Assembly: GCA_963575745.1 (NCBI GenBank)
Contig: CAUYUJ010017911.1
Location: 2,501 to 66,500, forward strand
Length of the DNA stretch: 64,000 nt
From: Prorocentrum cordatum
Taxonomy: Eukaryota > Sar > Dinophyceae > Prorocentrales > Prorocentraceae
Direction of reading: 5' to 3'
Shown here one piece after another: positions 10,246 to 20,635 of this stretch. Position 1 is the stretch's first letter, and the number at the start of each line of letters is the position of its first letter. The translations under genes were made by a program, and so were the position numbers. A model generated the notes under the pieces. That model was not told the origin of the DNA. It was given only the letters and a program-made list of their open reading frames with translations, and did no database searches.

Positions 10246-12009
10246 TTTTCCCTGCGCCGACCGTGCGACATCAACAAAAGCGGGTGATAGAAAGGCAAGA
10301 ACTCCCATGTCGAATTGCACCTAACATTGTTGATGGGGGCAAGCACGAACCCGCAAGCCAGCGTGCACGTAAGAAGCGTGCACCCAGCAGGGTGGATGAA
10401 GAGCAAGCGCAAGCCTGCCTTCCCTTCCGAGGCCGCGTGGACTGTAGTCCCAAAAACCCGCGCGAGGCGACGAGGGTAGCAACGCAGCCACACACGCACA
10501 CACCCACACACACACACACACTTTGTAAGCCAGCGGCGCAGAGAAGCCTCAGGCGCGGTCGGCAGCTGGAGGTACACACACACACACACACAGCCGCACA
10601 ATACAGTCGGGGCGTTGACCCAAGGAACCCAAATAAGGCACGAGGCCCCTGCTTCCCTTAACCTAAACTTCGATTCCCCATGGAAAACCTAAGGAAAACC
10701 CAAGGCAAACTGTAAAACAATCCAGGAGCACCGAGCCCCTCCCCAACGAAAAGGGTCCCTTCTTCAAGGCCCCGACTGTAAGCACAAGGCGTCGGAGGTC
10801 TGCGCGGAGTTCTTGGGCTCGGCGCTGGCAGCCCTCTGCCAGGAGCGCGCCGGGGGGCCGCGCCGGGGGGCGGCGCCGGAGGTGCCGCCCATGGGGGCGG
10901 CCCACGAGCGCCGACCCGGGAGACCCGCGCGGACCTCCGAGATAGTGTGTGCAGGTGCCTCAGGAGGTCTGGCGCCGTGAAGTTTGCAGATCGTGTGTGG
11001 CGCTCCAGAGGTCTGGGGAGCTACGCACGAGCCGTTTTGTGACCTGAGCCGTGCTTCGGAGGCCCCAGGGCCCGTCGAGAGCGCCCGCACTGGACCCAGA
11101 TCAAATTCGCTCTCGATAGGTCGCGACTGATTTGCAGCAAATCGGTCGCGCGACCGAGCCCGGGATTTGAAGCAGAAGCGGCAGCGACCCATCCCGTCGG
11201 TCGCGCCCAGCAAAAATCTGGCATCCAACGATCAGGGGAGGCCGGAAACTACCAAAGGTTGGTCGGTCCCTCTTTTCTTTTTAAGACTCTGCGAGGCCAA
11301 CTTAGCCTTGCGCACGCACGTAAGGCTGGCGCATACGGTCGCTAGGCGTGCGCGAAAGCATGCGAGGACTTTCAAATATGGCTGCCAAAAACAAATTCCC
11401 AGCGTTTGGTATGAGAAATCCCGGCATGCCTAAACGGTTCTACTAAGAACGGGTACGATAAGGAGGGGGCCCAAGCCAAAGACCTTCCGCCGCGCTATCT
11501 TCTTGGCGGCGCGCAACGAGAGGTAAGGGGAGGAGGGAAGGATCCTTAAAGGAGGCTGCTCCTAGGAAGGCGGCGGCCCCACATCTGTAGACGAGGCCCG
11601 CGCCTTACAGGAAGCACGGACGCTTGTAAGAAGCCCCCCCCCTCCACCCACCCCCCTCTGCGCGTGGCTGGGCTCCGCCGTGCTTCCCTCCACGACGCGA
11701 GGGACGCTTGTTCGGCGGTGGACAAACCTCCCTTCAGCAATCCTCCCCTTAGTGAAAACGGCCTGGGACCGAAACCGACGGACCTGGACCCTCCAAAAAA
11801 TGACGGCTGCGACGCCCTCCCGCGAACTGAAGACGGCCAATGCCTTAATCGACGTGTCAGGGCAGGAGGTCCATGCACCTCCGACTTGTGCCCTTTCTGA
11901 TCTCCCCCACAAGGGCCTCTTCGCCTTCTGGGCGCCCTCCGCCGCGGCCGCCGGGGGCGCCGCGAGGCTGGACCCCGACGCCTGCGACGCCTGCGGGCAC
12001 GCCCCGACG
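10246..12009. other. unassigned
   Basis: Apart from the two short CA tracts I see no gene. Overlapping GC-driven frames on both strands, no domain recognised. Confidence 0.4.
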
Positions 12010-12135
12010 CGGGCGCAGGAAGAATGTGAAGGGGCCCTGGGACACACAAATAAATAGACACAAATAAAAATATGCCCCATATTTTCCATATTTTCTGATG
12101 TTTTGTCTTCCCCCCCACTTCCCATATTTCCCTAC
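12010..12135. repeat. dispersed repeat R4, copy 2, left part
   Basis: Matches about 7949-8060, including GGGCCCTGGGACACACAAAT and the TGTCTTCCCCCCCACTTCCC block. The alignment stops at about 12135 and resumes after the GCATA satellite. Confidence 0.7.
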
Positions 12136-12245
12136 CTAGGCTCTGCCTAGAAGGGTTTTTATCCTGTTTGCTTAAAGGGCCGGGCAGTGGGGCACGCCCC
12201 GGGCGGTTCCCCCGGCATCCGCCCCGCGGTTCCCCCAGTGACGTT

Positions 12246-12715
12246 CCCTTAGCTTCGTGTTGCTTATCTCATCTTAGCTTAGCTTATTTCATCTTACCTT
12301 AGCTTAGCTTCATATTACCTCAGTTTTATCTTAGCTTAGCTTACCTTCATCTTAGCTTTACTAAGCTTTATAATAGTAGAGCACAGCATAGCATAACATA
12401 GCATAGCATAGCTTAGCGCAGCATCGCATATCATAGCATCGCATAGCATAGCATAGCGCAGCATAGCATAGCATAGCATAGCATAGCATAGCATAGCGCA
12501 GCACAGCACAGCACAGCACGGCATAGCACAGATCAGCATAGCATAGCAGAGCATAGCAGAGCATAACGCAGCATGACATAGCATAGCATAGCTTGGCATA
12601 GCATAGTATAGCATACCATAGCATAGCATAGCGCAGCATAGCATTGCATAGCAGAGCATAGCATAGCGCAGCATAGCATGGCATAGCATAGCATAGCATA
12701 GCAACTAATGCTGCT
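12246..12715. repeat. CTTAG/GCATA satellite
   Basis: Begins with irregular CTTAGCTTA words (12246-12365), then about 350 bases of 5-base GCATA units with GCGCA, GCACA and GCAGA variants. Minus-strand frames give Met-Leu-Cys-Tyr repeats, which are not a protein. Confidence 0.93.
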
Positions 12716-12759
12716 TTCCTAGGGGCTCCAATTTCTAGATAGGGTCGCACTGGGGTAAT

Positions 12760-12825
12760 CCCATATTTTCTGGGGAATCGACGATTCATTGTGTCTGTAT
12801 GTTTTTTCCCCTCCTGAGAATGGGC
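12760..12825. repeat. dispersed repeat R4, copy 2, right part
   Basis: GAATCGACGATTCATTG followed by TTTTCCCCTCCTGA matches the right half of copy 1 at about 8070-8125. It is separated from its left half by roughly 620 bases of inserted or expanded DNA. Confidence 0.65.
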
Positions 12826-13387
12826 GCGACGCCCAGCCTTCGTGTGGGAGATCCAACTGCAGAACTGATGAACCCCGAGAATATTTTCGGGTTGCCGAGA
12901 ACGTTCGTACATCTACGGAGACGATGCGCACGATGTCACAAGTTCAAATGTTCATCGGATCTGCACAGTACAAATCTGACGAAAGACGAAACTTTGAACT
13001 TGAAGTAGACCAATTCTGCAGTCGATGCCCTCCTCGGAAAATCGGCGGCGAGCCCGGGGGGGAAGCCAGAGGGGACAGGCCTTCTCAGAGGGCTCGGAAG
13101 GCCTCCGGCCTTCTGAGAAGGGTTCTAAGCCTTCTCTGGAAAAAGAGGCGGCTTCTCACAAGGCCGGGGGGCTTCTTAGAAACCCCATCACCTTCTCTGC
13201 AGGCTTGCCCCCTTCTCACTTCACCCCAGGCGAGCCGCCGACCAAAAGCAAATGTGATGTTACATATTTGCTGAAGGAGACGTCGTCTATCCCATCGCGC
13301 CAGCCATCCGTGTCGCATCCACGTGGGTCGAATCAGTGTCAAATCCGAGGGCGATGCGTTTGCGAGGGTGCGCCGCTGGATCTCCCC
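12826..13387. other. unassigned
   Basis: Contains repeated CCTTCTCAGAGGGC and CCTTCTGAGAAGG words near 13080-13200. No gene recognised. Confidence 0.4.
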
Positions 13388-13565
13388 AAGGGGGAGGGGT
13401 AGAGGGGGGGGGGTTAGGACCCCCCCCCCCCCCTTCCCCGATCCGTCGTCGGGGACCCCCCCCCTCCCCCCCTTCCCCGATCCGTCGTCGGGGACCCCCC
13501 CCCCCTTTCCCCAACCCGTCGTCGGGGACCCCCCCCCCCTCCCCCCTTCAAAAACGGGGGGGGGT
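13388..13565. repeat. C-run tandem repeat
   Basis: Three units of CCCCGATCCGTCGTCGGGG (the third is CCCCAACCCGTCGTCGGGG) separated by C-runs, preceded by a GGGGGG-CCCCCC block. Confidence 0.85.
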
Positions 13566-13631
13566 CCGACCCCCCCCCCTTCCCCCCCTTTCGCCACGCC
13601 GCCCCCTGACTCCGGAACCCGACCCCTGCCA

Positions 13632-13690
13632 CCCCTACCCTCAGTCTTCACCCTAACCCAAACCCCTAATCCTAACCCCAACCACTAACC
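13632..13690. repeat. degenerate telomere-like CCCTAA words
   Basis: Contains CACCCTAACCC, AACCCCTAATCCTAACCCC and ACTAACCCC words, next to the large satellite. It may be an interstitial telomere-like tract or simply the edge of the satellite. Confidence 0.3.
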
Positions 13691-13696
13691 CCAGCC

Positions 13697-15505
13697 CCAA
13701 AGAGTACTCACTACTCATTACTCACTACCCACTACTCACTACTCGCTATTCGTTACTCACTTCTCACTACCCCTGCTCACTACTCACGACTCACTGCACA
13801 CTATCCACTACTCACTACCCACCACCCACTACTCGCTACTCACTACTCCCTACTCACTACTCCCTCCTCCCTAGTCACTACTCACTCCTCACTACCCACT
13901 ACTCAATATTCACTACTCACTAAGCACTACTCACTACCCCCTACTCACTACTCACTAATCACTACTCCTTACCCACTACCCACTATCCACTACTCACTAC
14001 TCACTTCTAACTACTCATTGCCCACAAATCACTACTCATTACCCACTACTCGCTACTCGCTACTCCCTACTCCCTACACAATACTGACTACACAATAGTC
14101 AGTACTCACTACTCGCTACTCCCATACTCGCTACTCAATACTCACAACTCACTATTCACTACTCACTATTTACTACTCCCTACTCACTAGTCACTACATA
14201 GTCTCTAGTCACTAGTCACAACTCACTAGTCACTCGTCACTACTCACGACCCACTACCCAGTACTCACCAATCGCTACTCACTACCCACTAACTCGCTAC
14301 CCACTTCTTACCATTCACTGCTCGCTACTCCCTACTCCCTACTCACTACTCACTACTCACTACCCACTACTCACTACTCGCTACTCCCTACTCGTTACTC
14401 AGTAATCACTACCCACTACTCTCTACTCACTACTCACTACTCACTACGCCTTACTCGCTTTCACTACTCACTATTCGCTACCCCCTACTCGCTACTCACT
14501 ATACCCACTGCCACTACCCACCAGTCTCTATTCATCACTACTCACTACTCACTACTCATTACGCAATACGTACTGCTCAGTACTCACTACTCACTACCCA
14601 CTACTCACTACTCACTACTCGCTACTCGCTACTCAATACTCACTACTCACTATTCACTACTCACTATCTACTACTCCCTACTCACTAGTCACAACATAGT
14701 CTCTACTCACTAGTCACAACTCACTAGTCACTAGTCACTACTCACTACCCACTACCCAGTACTCACCAATCGCTACTCACTACCCACTAACTCGCTACCC
14801 ACTTCTTACCATTCACTGCTCGCTACTCCCTACTCACTACTCACTACTCACTACGCACTACTCACTACTCGCTACTCCCTACTCGTTACTCAGAAATCAC
14901 TACCCACTACTCTCTACTCACTACTCACTACTCACTACGCCTTACTCGCTCCTCACTACTCAGTACTCGGTACCCCCTACTCGCTACTCACTATACCCAC
15001 TGCCACTACCCACCAGTCTCTATTCATCACTACTCACTAATCACTACTCATTACGCACTACGTACTCCTCACTACTCACTACTCACTACTCACAACTCAC
15101 TACTGACTACCCACTACTCACTACGCAGTACTCACTACTCACTACTCACTACTCACTACTCACTACGCACTACGCACTACCCACTACTCACTACTCACTA
15201 GCACTACTCGCCACCCACTACTCACTACCCACTACCCACTACCCACTACTCATTACTCCCTTCTCGGGTACTCTGTACTCACTACTCGCTACTCGCTACT
15301 CACTACTCACTTCTGACTACTCGCCACTGACGACTCACTTATCAGTACACACTACTCACTATTCACGACTCACTACTCCCCACTCCCTACTCCCTACTCC
15401 CTACTCGCCACTCACTACCCACTACTCACTACCCAATACTCACTACTCACTACGCACTAACTCGCTACTCACTGCTCACCACTACCTACTCCCAACTCCG
15501 TACTC
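13697..15505. repeat. ACTCACTACTC satellite
   Basis: About 1.8 kb of 7-11 base units (ACTCACT, ACTACTC, ACTCGCT). The plus strand has little G. There is internal higher-order duplication: the segment around CATAGT at 14197 recurs around 14695 (offset 498). No frame of useful length is open here because TAG and TGA recur on the minus strand in every frame. Confidence 0.95.
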
Positions 15506-15519
15506 CCTACACGAGGGGC

Positions 15520-15715
15520 GGGTCCGACCCCCCCCCATTCCCAGCGCCAAGGGGGGCAAGGGGGGGGGGGTCCGGACCCCCCCCCCTTCAAGGGAGGGAG
15601 GGGGGGGGGGGGGTCGGGAACCCTTCCCCTTAAAGAGGGAGGGGGGGGGGGGCTGAACCCCCCACCCTTTTGAAAGGGGGGAGGGGGGGGGGGTTCTGGA
15701 ACCCCTCCCTGCTTT
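15520..15715. repeat. G-run/C-run block
   Basis: Alternating C-runs and G-runs with GGAACCC words. Same character as 5284-5420 and as the ends of the nested element in the retrotransposon. Confidence 0.85.
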
Positions 15716-15769
15716 AATGTATTCAGGGAGATCCACTGGCGCACTTTCTGCGTTTGCCTCAAACGCACC

Positions 15770-15850
15770 AGGCGCTCGCAGCGAGTCCTGTTCAAAATGG
15801 ACAGGGACGGCTGTCGGTCTGCGTCCCCGGTCTGTCCGTACCCATCCCCA
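15770..15850. repeat. dispersed repeat family R2, partial copy
   Basis: Carries GCAGCGAGTCCTGTTCAAAA, then TGGACAGGGACGGCTGTCGG. It matches the distal part of the copy at 1049-1245. Confidence 0.6.
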
Positions 15851-16023
15851 GACATCCGACGTTGCGTTTTTGGGGCAACGTGACCCTCGGAGATCTGGAC
15901 CCCTTCCCCGGGACCGGATCTTCACCCCGAGTCCTTCTTTGGCGGCCCCGGGGCCCGGCGAGGGCCCCCCAGGAGGCTGAAAACAGCCAAAAACCTACCG
16001 TCCTGACTCTTTCACGGCACGCG

Positions 16024-16122
16024 GATGCCGCCGCCGCCGCCCCACCGCCGCCGCCACCGCCGCAGCCGCCGCAGCCGCTGCCCCCGCCGCAGCCGCCGCA
16101 GCCGCCGCCGCCGCCGCCGCCA
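16024..16122. repeat. CCG trinucleotide repeat
   Basis: About 100 bases of CCG with CAC and CAG variants. Confidence 0.93.
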
Positions 16123-16402
16123 AGTGTATTTTGTATTGTTTTTGACAGGGATGGTGCACCGGGTTCGCTGCGCATGCTGGGGCGCCGATGCGAGCGCAGC
16201 CTGCTCTCGAGATGCCCAGGAGACAGCGGCAGCTCAAGGTCTTGTCGTTCAACAGACGCTATCTGCATCTATTTGCAGGCCGACTTGAATGGCGATCAGA
16301 ACAACTGGTTAGTAGATTGTTGGATGGGGCGGGGCGACGAATGGGGGGGAAGAAAAAAGTGCACCCCTCGGAACCTCTAGGCCCCCTTGTGGGCCCCCTG
16401 TC

Positions 16403-16434
16403 GGGGCCCCTTATCAGGGGCCCTGATAAGGGCC
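16403..16434. repeat. GC-rich hairpin
   Basis: GGGGCCCCTTATCAGG faces CCTGATAAGGGCCC with a short loop. It is a strong local inverted repeat of unknown role. Confidence 0.7.
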
Positions 16435-16659
16435 CTCTTCTGCAGCCCTCGCTGCCGCCCCCCTGCTGCGCGAGGCACAGAGGTCGATCCCCAGACCCCA
16501 TCGGGGGCCAAGACCGCACCAGCCTCCCGAGCAGCGCCCAGCCCTGGGGACGAGGGAGCCCCCCCGAAGTCCAGCCACCGCTGTCTCAACGATCCTCGAA
16601 GTTCGATCCTCGCAGTTCTGTCCTGGGTCGGCGCGCGCGGAAATCGAGGGAATCGCGAA

Positions 16660-16800
16660 GCCCTGAGATCTGACGTTGCAAAACAAATGCAACATCGCTA
16701 AAAATCATGACTGGAGCTCTGGACCCCATCTGCCTGCGGCAGTTCTCGAGCCGGATGCATATGTGAGGGGCCCAGGGCCCGAGGCTGTGCGAAAGCGCAC
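16660..16800. repeat. dispersed repeat family R3, copy 2
   Basis: Partner of 1490-1635. The preceding segment (about 16545-16600) is also repeated locally at about 16840-16895, sharing GGGGACGAG, AGCCCCCCCGAA and ACCGCTGTCTCAACG. Confidence 0.6.
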
Positions 16801-17608
16801 GGTTTGAAAAAATTGCATCGCCTGGATCTCAGGGAGTGTCCAGCCGTGGGGACGAGAGGAGCCCCCCCGAAATCGAACTACCGCTGTCTCAACGGAACTC
16901 CTCTCATGGGGGAGACGTACGACTCGAGTTGGCCTGACGGGGCCGTCAGAAAAAACAGGCTGAAATTTGATGCTAACTCTCGCTGCAAACATCCGACGAA
17001 AACTGGACCGTCTAAGCTCAAGACGGGCCCGTCAAAAAGCGTTGGCAAACCCGAGTTCTGGCAAACTCGAGTCCTGCGTGCCCCCTACCTGACATCTGGA
17101 CCTTTCACCCCCTCCCGGCCATTCGAGGTCCTGATTCGATGCGGGGTCCCAGGAAGTCCCGACTTGTTGTTTTTGCATTCGCCTCGCGGACTCCTCACGC
17201 GTGCGGGTTGGGCCTGCAGACAGGAATGCAGGGGGGCGCCGCGTCCTCGAGGCGCGCGCGGCTGCTGCAAACACCACCTCGAGCTTCGCTTGGAGATCTG
17301 TCCTGCCAGATCGGGGCCTTAGAAGCCCGGAGGTGCAGGTAGACGGGCGCTGCGATTCCTGGGCACTTATGCCGTCGAGAGCTCCAAACCTTCGCCCTCA
17401 AGCCCTGCGAGGGTGGCACGACAAAGGAGCCCCCGACCCTTTCCCAAGGGCTGTCTTTTTTTCATGCCGGGCCGTTGTTCAACGGTCCCAGGCCCAGCGA
17501 GGGCCCCTAGAGGTCGAAAACAGCGAAAGCCCGAACGTCGTGACTCATTCACGAGACGCTGGAGGTCTTCGTCAAAACGATGAAGGGATATGAAGCCCGA
17601 TCAAGGGG
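16801..17608. other. unassigned
   Basis: Besides the local repeat near 16840-16895 and a block at 17485-17560 that resembles 15945-16025, I see no gene. Confidence 0.4.
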
Positions 17609-17722
17609 CCGCTGAGCCGGATTAAGCTGGATTAAGCTTGGGACTAAGCCGGATTGGGCAGGATTAAGCCGGACTGAGCGGGACTCAGCTGGATTAGGCG
17701 GAATGAAACCAGACTGGGCCAG
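17609..17722. repeat. degenerate GGATTAAGCC tandem repeat
   Basis: About ten irregular 9-13 base units of GGATTAAGC, GGACTGAGC and GGATTGGGC type. Confidence 0.75.
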
Positions 17723-17899
17723 CTTTCGACTAGGGATATGCCAGCGCCGAATCTGAATTTTCAACCTCTCGGGGGTTGCATCCTAACGCACTCCGATGGG
17801 GCACCAAACGCCCCCCGACCTCCTGGATCCGCGACGGGACTTGGGCACGCGCTGCCGGAACAGGCGGAGGGGGGGTTGAAGGAAGAGGACGAGGGTGAA

Positions 17900-18082
17900 G
17901 TCGGGCCTGTCCCCCTACAGGGGGATTTTCGACGAAAAAATAAAAATACCCAAAAAAATTCAAAAAATTGTCCAAAAATAGTATGGGGACTGTTTTTTGA
18001 CTATTTGTTTGCCAGTTGGGGGTATTTTGGGGGTATGTTTTATTTGTCGTCGAAAATCCCCCTGTAGGGGGACACGCCCGAC
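17900..18082. mobile_element. MITE-like element family T2 with 36-bp TIRs
   Basis: The left end (17900-17935) and right end (18047-18082) are inverted copies differing at one position, and 27 of the bases are perfect. The terminus contains the self-complementary CCCCCTACAGGGGG, so each end is itself a hairpin. The interior is AT-rich and non-coding, and total length is 183 bases. A diverged relative lies at 53264-53405. No transposase is present. Confidence 0.85.
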
Positions 18083-18084
18083 AT

Positions 18085-18285
18085 AAGACGAGGGGAGGAA
18101 GGGAGGAGGGAGGGGGTGAAGGGAGGAAGGGAGGAGGAGGAAGAGGGAGGGAAGGGAGGGGAGGAAGGGAGGAGGAGGGAGGGAAGGGAGGAGGAGGTAG
18201 GAAGGGAGGGAGGGAAGGGAGGACGGAGGAAGAGGACGAGGGGAGGAAGGGAGGAGGAGGGACGGAAGGGCGGGAGGAGCAAACC
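18085..18285. repeat. GGGAGGAA purine tract
   Basis: About 200 bases of nearly pure purine in GGGAGGAAGGGAGG units, immediately after the T2 element. Confidence 0.9.
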
Positions 18286-18878
18286 CCGTTGGAAGGCCAG
18301 TCGCCCCCCCCCCTGATAAGCACCCGCTCCACAAGTGCCCGCTTCGCTCGGTGCCTTGGCGCCATACGGTCGACGATCCAAAAAAAGGACCCCACGCGAG
18401 ATGGCACAGCGACCTCATCGGGAGCGGCCAAAAGGGGGGTGTTCAAGAAGGGGGGGGTGCAAATCATGACCGGCGGCACGTGCGCGGCCCAGCGGGGGGG
18501 CCAGGGACGTAACGAAATGAGAAAAGGAGAAGTGAAATCTGGGGAAATCTCATGGCCCCCGCCATGATATCCACCCCCCCCTAGTCATCACCCCCCTCTT
18601 TTCCGCCCCCGACCTTACGCGGTGGCTTACGCGGGCCGCCCGCGCGGCAACGCCACACTTGAAGCGAAACACTTACGCGCGGCCTGACACGGGTAGCTCA
18701 CGCGCACGACCCCGTTTTTTTTCAGCTCCCATATGATTTCCTCCGGTTTCACTCACGCGCTTCGGATAGAGCAGCGCGGAACACTCGCTTCGACCGGGCC
18801 GAGCCTGCGCGCCCGAAGCGCCGCTTGGCGTAGCCGACGGCGGCCGCGCGGGCCTCGTGGACGCCCCGAAAATCCTGC
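18286..18878. other. unassigned
   Basis: No gene recognised. Contains short G/C-runs. Confidence 0.4.
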
Positions 18879-19020
18879 CATGGTTCGGGCGTCCGTTCCT
18901 CGGATTTTCTGGATCCGCGCGGATCGCCAAAGGTTATTTTTATAACGATTTGTCTTCTTCGATCTCAGATGTTCCTCGATGGTCCCCGCCGAAAAAAGGA
19001 TGGCACACGTCCGAGCGATG
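18879..19020. mobile_element. short TIR element family T1, diverged copy 3
   Basis: The right end, ACGTCCGAGCGATG, is identical to copies 1 and 2. The left end, CATGGTTCGGGCGT, matches at 11 of 14 positions. The interior shares CTCCTCGATGG-like and CCGCCGAA blocks. Confidence 0.6.
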
Positions 19021-19025
19021 CCACG

Positions 19026-19205
19026 GAATGGGTACGGAAGAGAAGAGGTACGCGGCCCAACCGCAATGTTCTTTGCGAAATCAACAACGGCCGCTGTTGG
19101 GCAGGCGGCCCTCTGCCTCGGATGGACAACGCACCGACGGCGAGTCATGCTCAAAACGAACAACGAACTGCCGCCGGCCTTTGTACCCATTTCTCTTTTT
19201 CCTTA
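19026..19205. repeat. dispersed repeat family R2, copy next to T1
   Basis: CAACGGCCGCTGTTGGGCAG, then the CACCGACGGCGAG and GCTCAAAACGAACAA blocks, in the order of 1049-1245. Ends with TTTGTACCCATTTCT. Confidence 0.65.
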
Positions 19206-19544
19206 CCCTGGACAAGCGCGTCCCAGTGTCCGCAAACAAAGACTGCTCGCAAATAGCTTGGATCCGCCGCGGGGGGTGCACGATCCACTCCGCACCGGGG
19301 CAAGCACGTATCTTTCAGACGTTTGCGAGCTGGCATTCTGCGAACCGCGGAGCGCGCTCGGTGATGCCCATTCCGGTCGCCCCGCGGCCTCTGCCGGCCC
19401 GCGGACGGCGGCCGGCCCGCGGCGGACGCTGGGCGGCTGCGGGCGGACTGCGGCGGCGAGGCCCGGGGCGCGGCCGACTCCTGCGGAGGCCGAATGCGCG
19501 CGCGGGGGGCGCTTGTGGTCAGGGTCCGAGGGCACCAAGGATCT
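19206..19544. other. unassigned GC-rich DNA
   Basis: No gene recognised. CGGCCCGCGGACGG-like words at about 19390-19440. Confidence 0.4.
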
Positions 19545-19670
19545 CGACGGGATTCGAATATTCGGCGGTCGAGATTCGGAGGTCGAAATCTGAAGTTCGA
19601 GGGTCGAGGTTCGAAGATCAAAAATCAAGGTTCGAGGATCGAGGTCCGAGGATCGACGGCAGCCTTTTGG
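19545..19670. repeat. TCGAGGTTCG-type degenerate tandem repeat
   Basis: Irregular units of GAGGTTCGAGG and GAGATTCGGAGG. Similar words reappear at 19860-19960. Confidence 0.7.
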
Positions 19671-20119
19671 CAACCCTTGTCGGATCTCTACGGGCCTCGA
19701 AAGTCGACTTTCCCCCCTGAGCCAGCCCTCCCCCCCCGATCGCCCCCTTCAGAAGACGTCGACGCCAGACCGCCCCGACCCGGAGAAGGGAAAGGCGACG
19801 CCAGCCACCACTGCCGCCAGGGGGGCACCTCCAGCGATGGGGGCCCACGACGCTGCAGGGGGTGGCTCGAGGTTCGGAGAGGCTGGAGCGGGATCGGGGA
19901 GGCTCGAGGTTCGGGGAGGCTCGACCATAGGGGAGGGTCCTATTTTCGAGATTCGATGTCCACAGGATCGAAATGATTCCCTTGCCCATTCGAGGTATCC
20001 GAGAAGTTCATTCGCCAGAGAATCATAACTCCCTGCAAAAGAAAGTTAAGTGGCAATGGTGTGATATGGGCACCGTTGCTCATGATGGATCCGCGACGCT
20101 ATATTTCGGCGCACAAGAG
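19671..20119. other. unassigned
   Basis: No gene recognised apart from the continuing TCGAGG words at 19860-19960. Confidence 0.4.
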
Positions 20120-20265
20120 AAGAGAGCGACGGCGAACCGACGACCCGAATGTTTCCTTTCCCGCGCGCGCGAGCAGCGCGCAATCCTCGGCCCGGCCCAT
20201 GAGCCAATCCATCACAGCGGCGGGCAGCGTCGGCGGCGGCGGCGGCAAGCGCGGGGAACGCGCGG
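20120..20265 (-). pseudogene. SET-domain-like N-terminal fragment, copy 1
   Basis: A minus-strand frame reads an Ala-rich stretch followed by GRGLRAARARGKG and a hydrophobic SP-x-LSSL end. GRGLxAxR followed by a Gly-rich turn is the usual start of many SET (protein-lysine methyltransferase) domains; this is family knowledge, and the assignment rests on that short motif alone. A similar frame with NRGLRAARAVGKG lies at 52900-53030, so the piece is conserved at protein level in two places. No downstream SET motifs are visible and the retrotransposon inserted 160 bases to the right. It may be one exon of a gene or a dispersed fragment. Confidence 0.35.
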
Positions 20266-20422
20266 GGAGAGAGCATGACTACCTCCCCCCGCGGCGGGCC
20301 GCGCAGACCCCATGCTTCCATCCCAGCCAAGAGAGCACCGCGATTTCCCGGCACCCCCAAGGGCGCCATGGAAGCCCCCAGCGCGCGAGTCTCGCAGATC
20401 AAGGCCTTGCGGCGCACTAGGA

Positions 20423-20428
20423 CCTGCG
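20423..20428. repeat. target-site duplication, left
   Basis: CCTGCG directly abuts the left LTR and is repeated at 39714-39719 directly after the right LTR. Confidence 0.9.
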
Positions 20429-20624
20429 TGTGTATGGGGTTGAAGTACAAGGGCACAGAACCCCTGGTCCGTTGGTAGAGAGATGGAGGGATAGATGGAT
20501 ATCTTTCCCTCCCACGCGATCAAGGTACGATCGCTCCAACTCAATACCTGAGCCCAAACGGCCAGGTGCGGGAGAGGTAAGGATAAGGAGTATATATGAG
20601 GGTATTACACGGGTTCCTTCCACA
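20429..20624 (-). repeat. 3' LTR (left)
   Basis: 196 bp. Differs from the right LTR at three positions (A/T, T/C and G/A). Ends are TGTGTATGGGG and CCTTCCACA on the plus strand, giving canonical TG...CA on either strand. Confidence 0.95.
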
Positions 20625-20635
20625 CCCCCCGTCCC
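20625..20635 (-). promoter_or_regulatory. polypurine tract
   Basis: On the element's strand the sequence GGGACGGGGGG lies immediately before the 3' LTR, where plus-strand DNA synthesis is primed in LTR retrotransposons. Confidence 0.85.

Noticed and set aside
12336-12912. Cys-Met-Leu-Tyr-rich frames
   Set aside because: Translation of the GCATA satellite.
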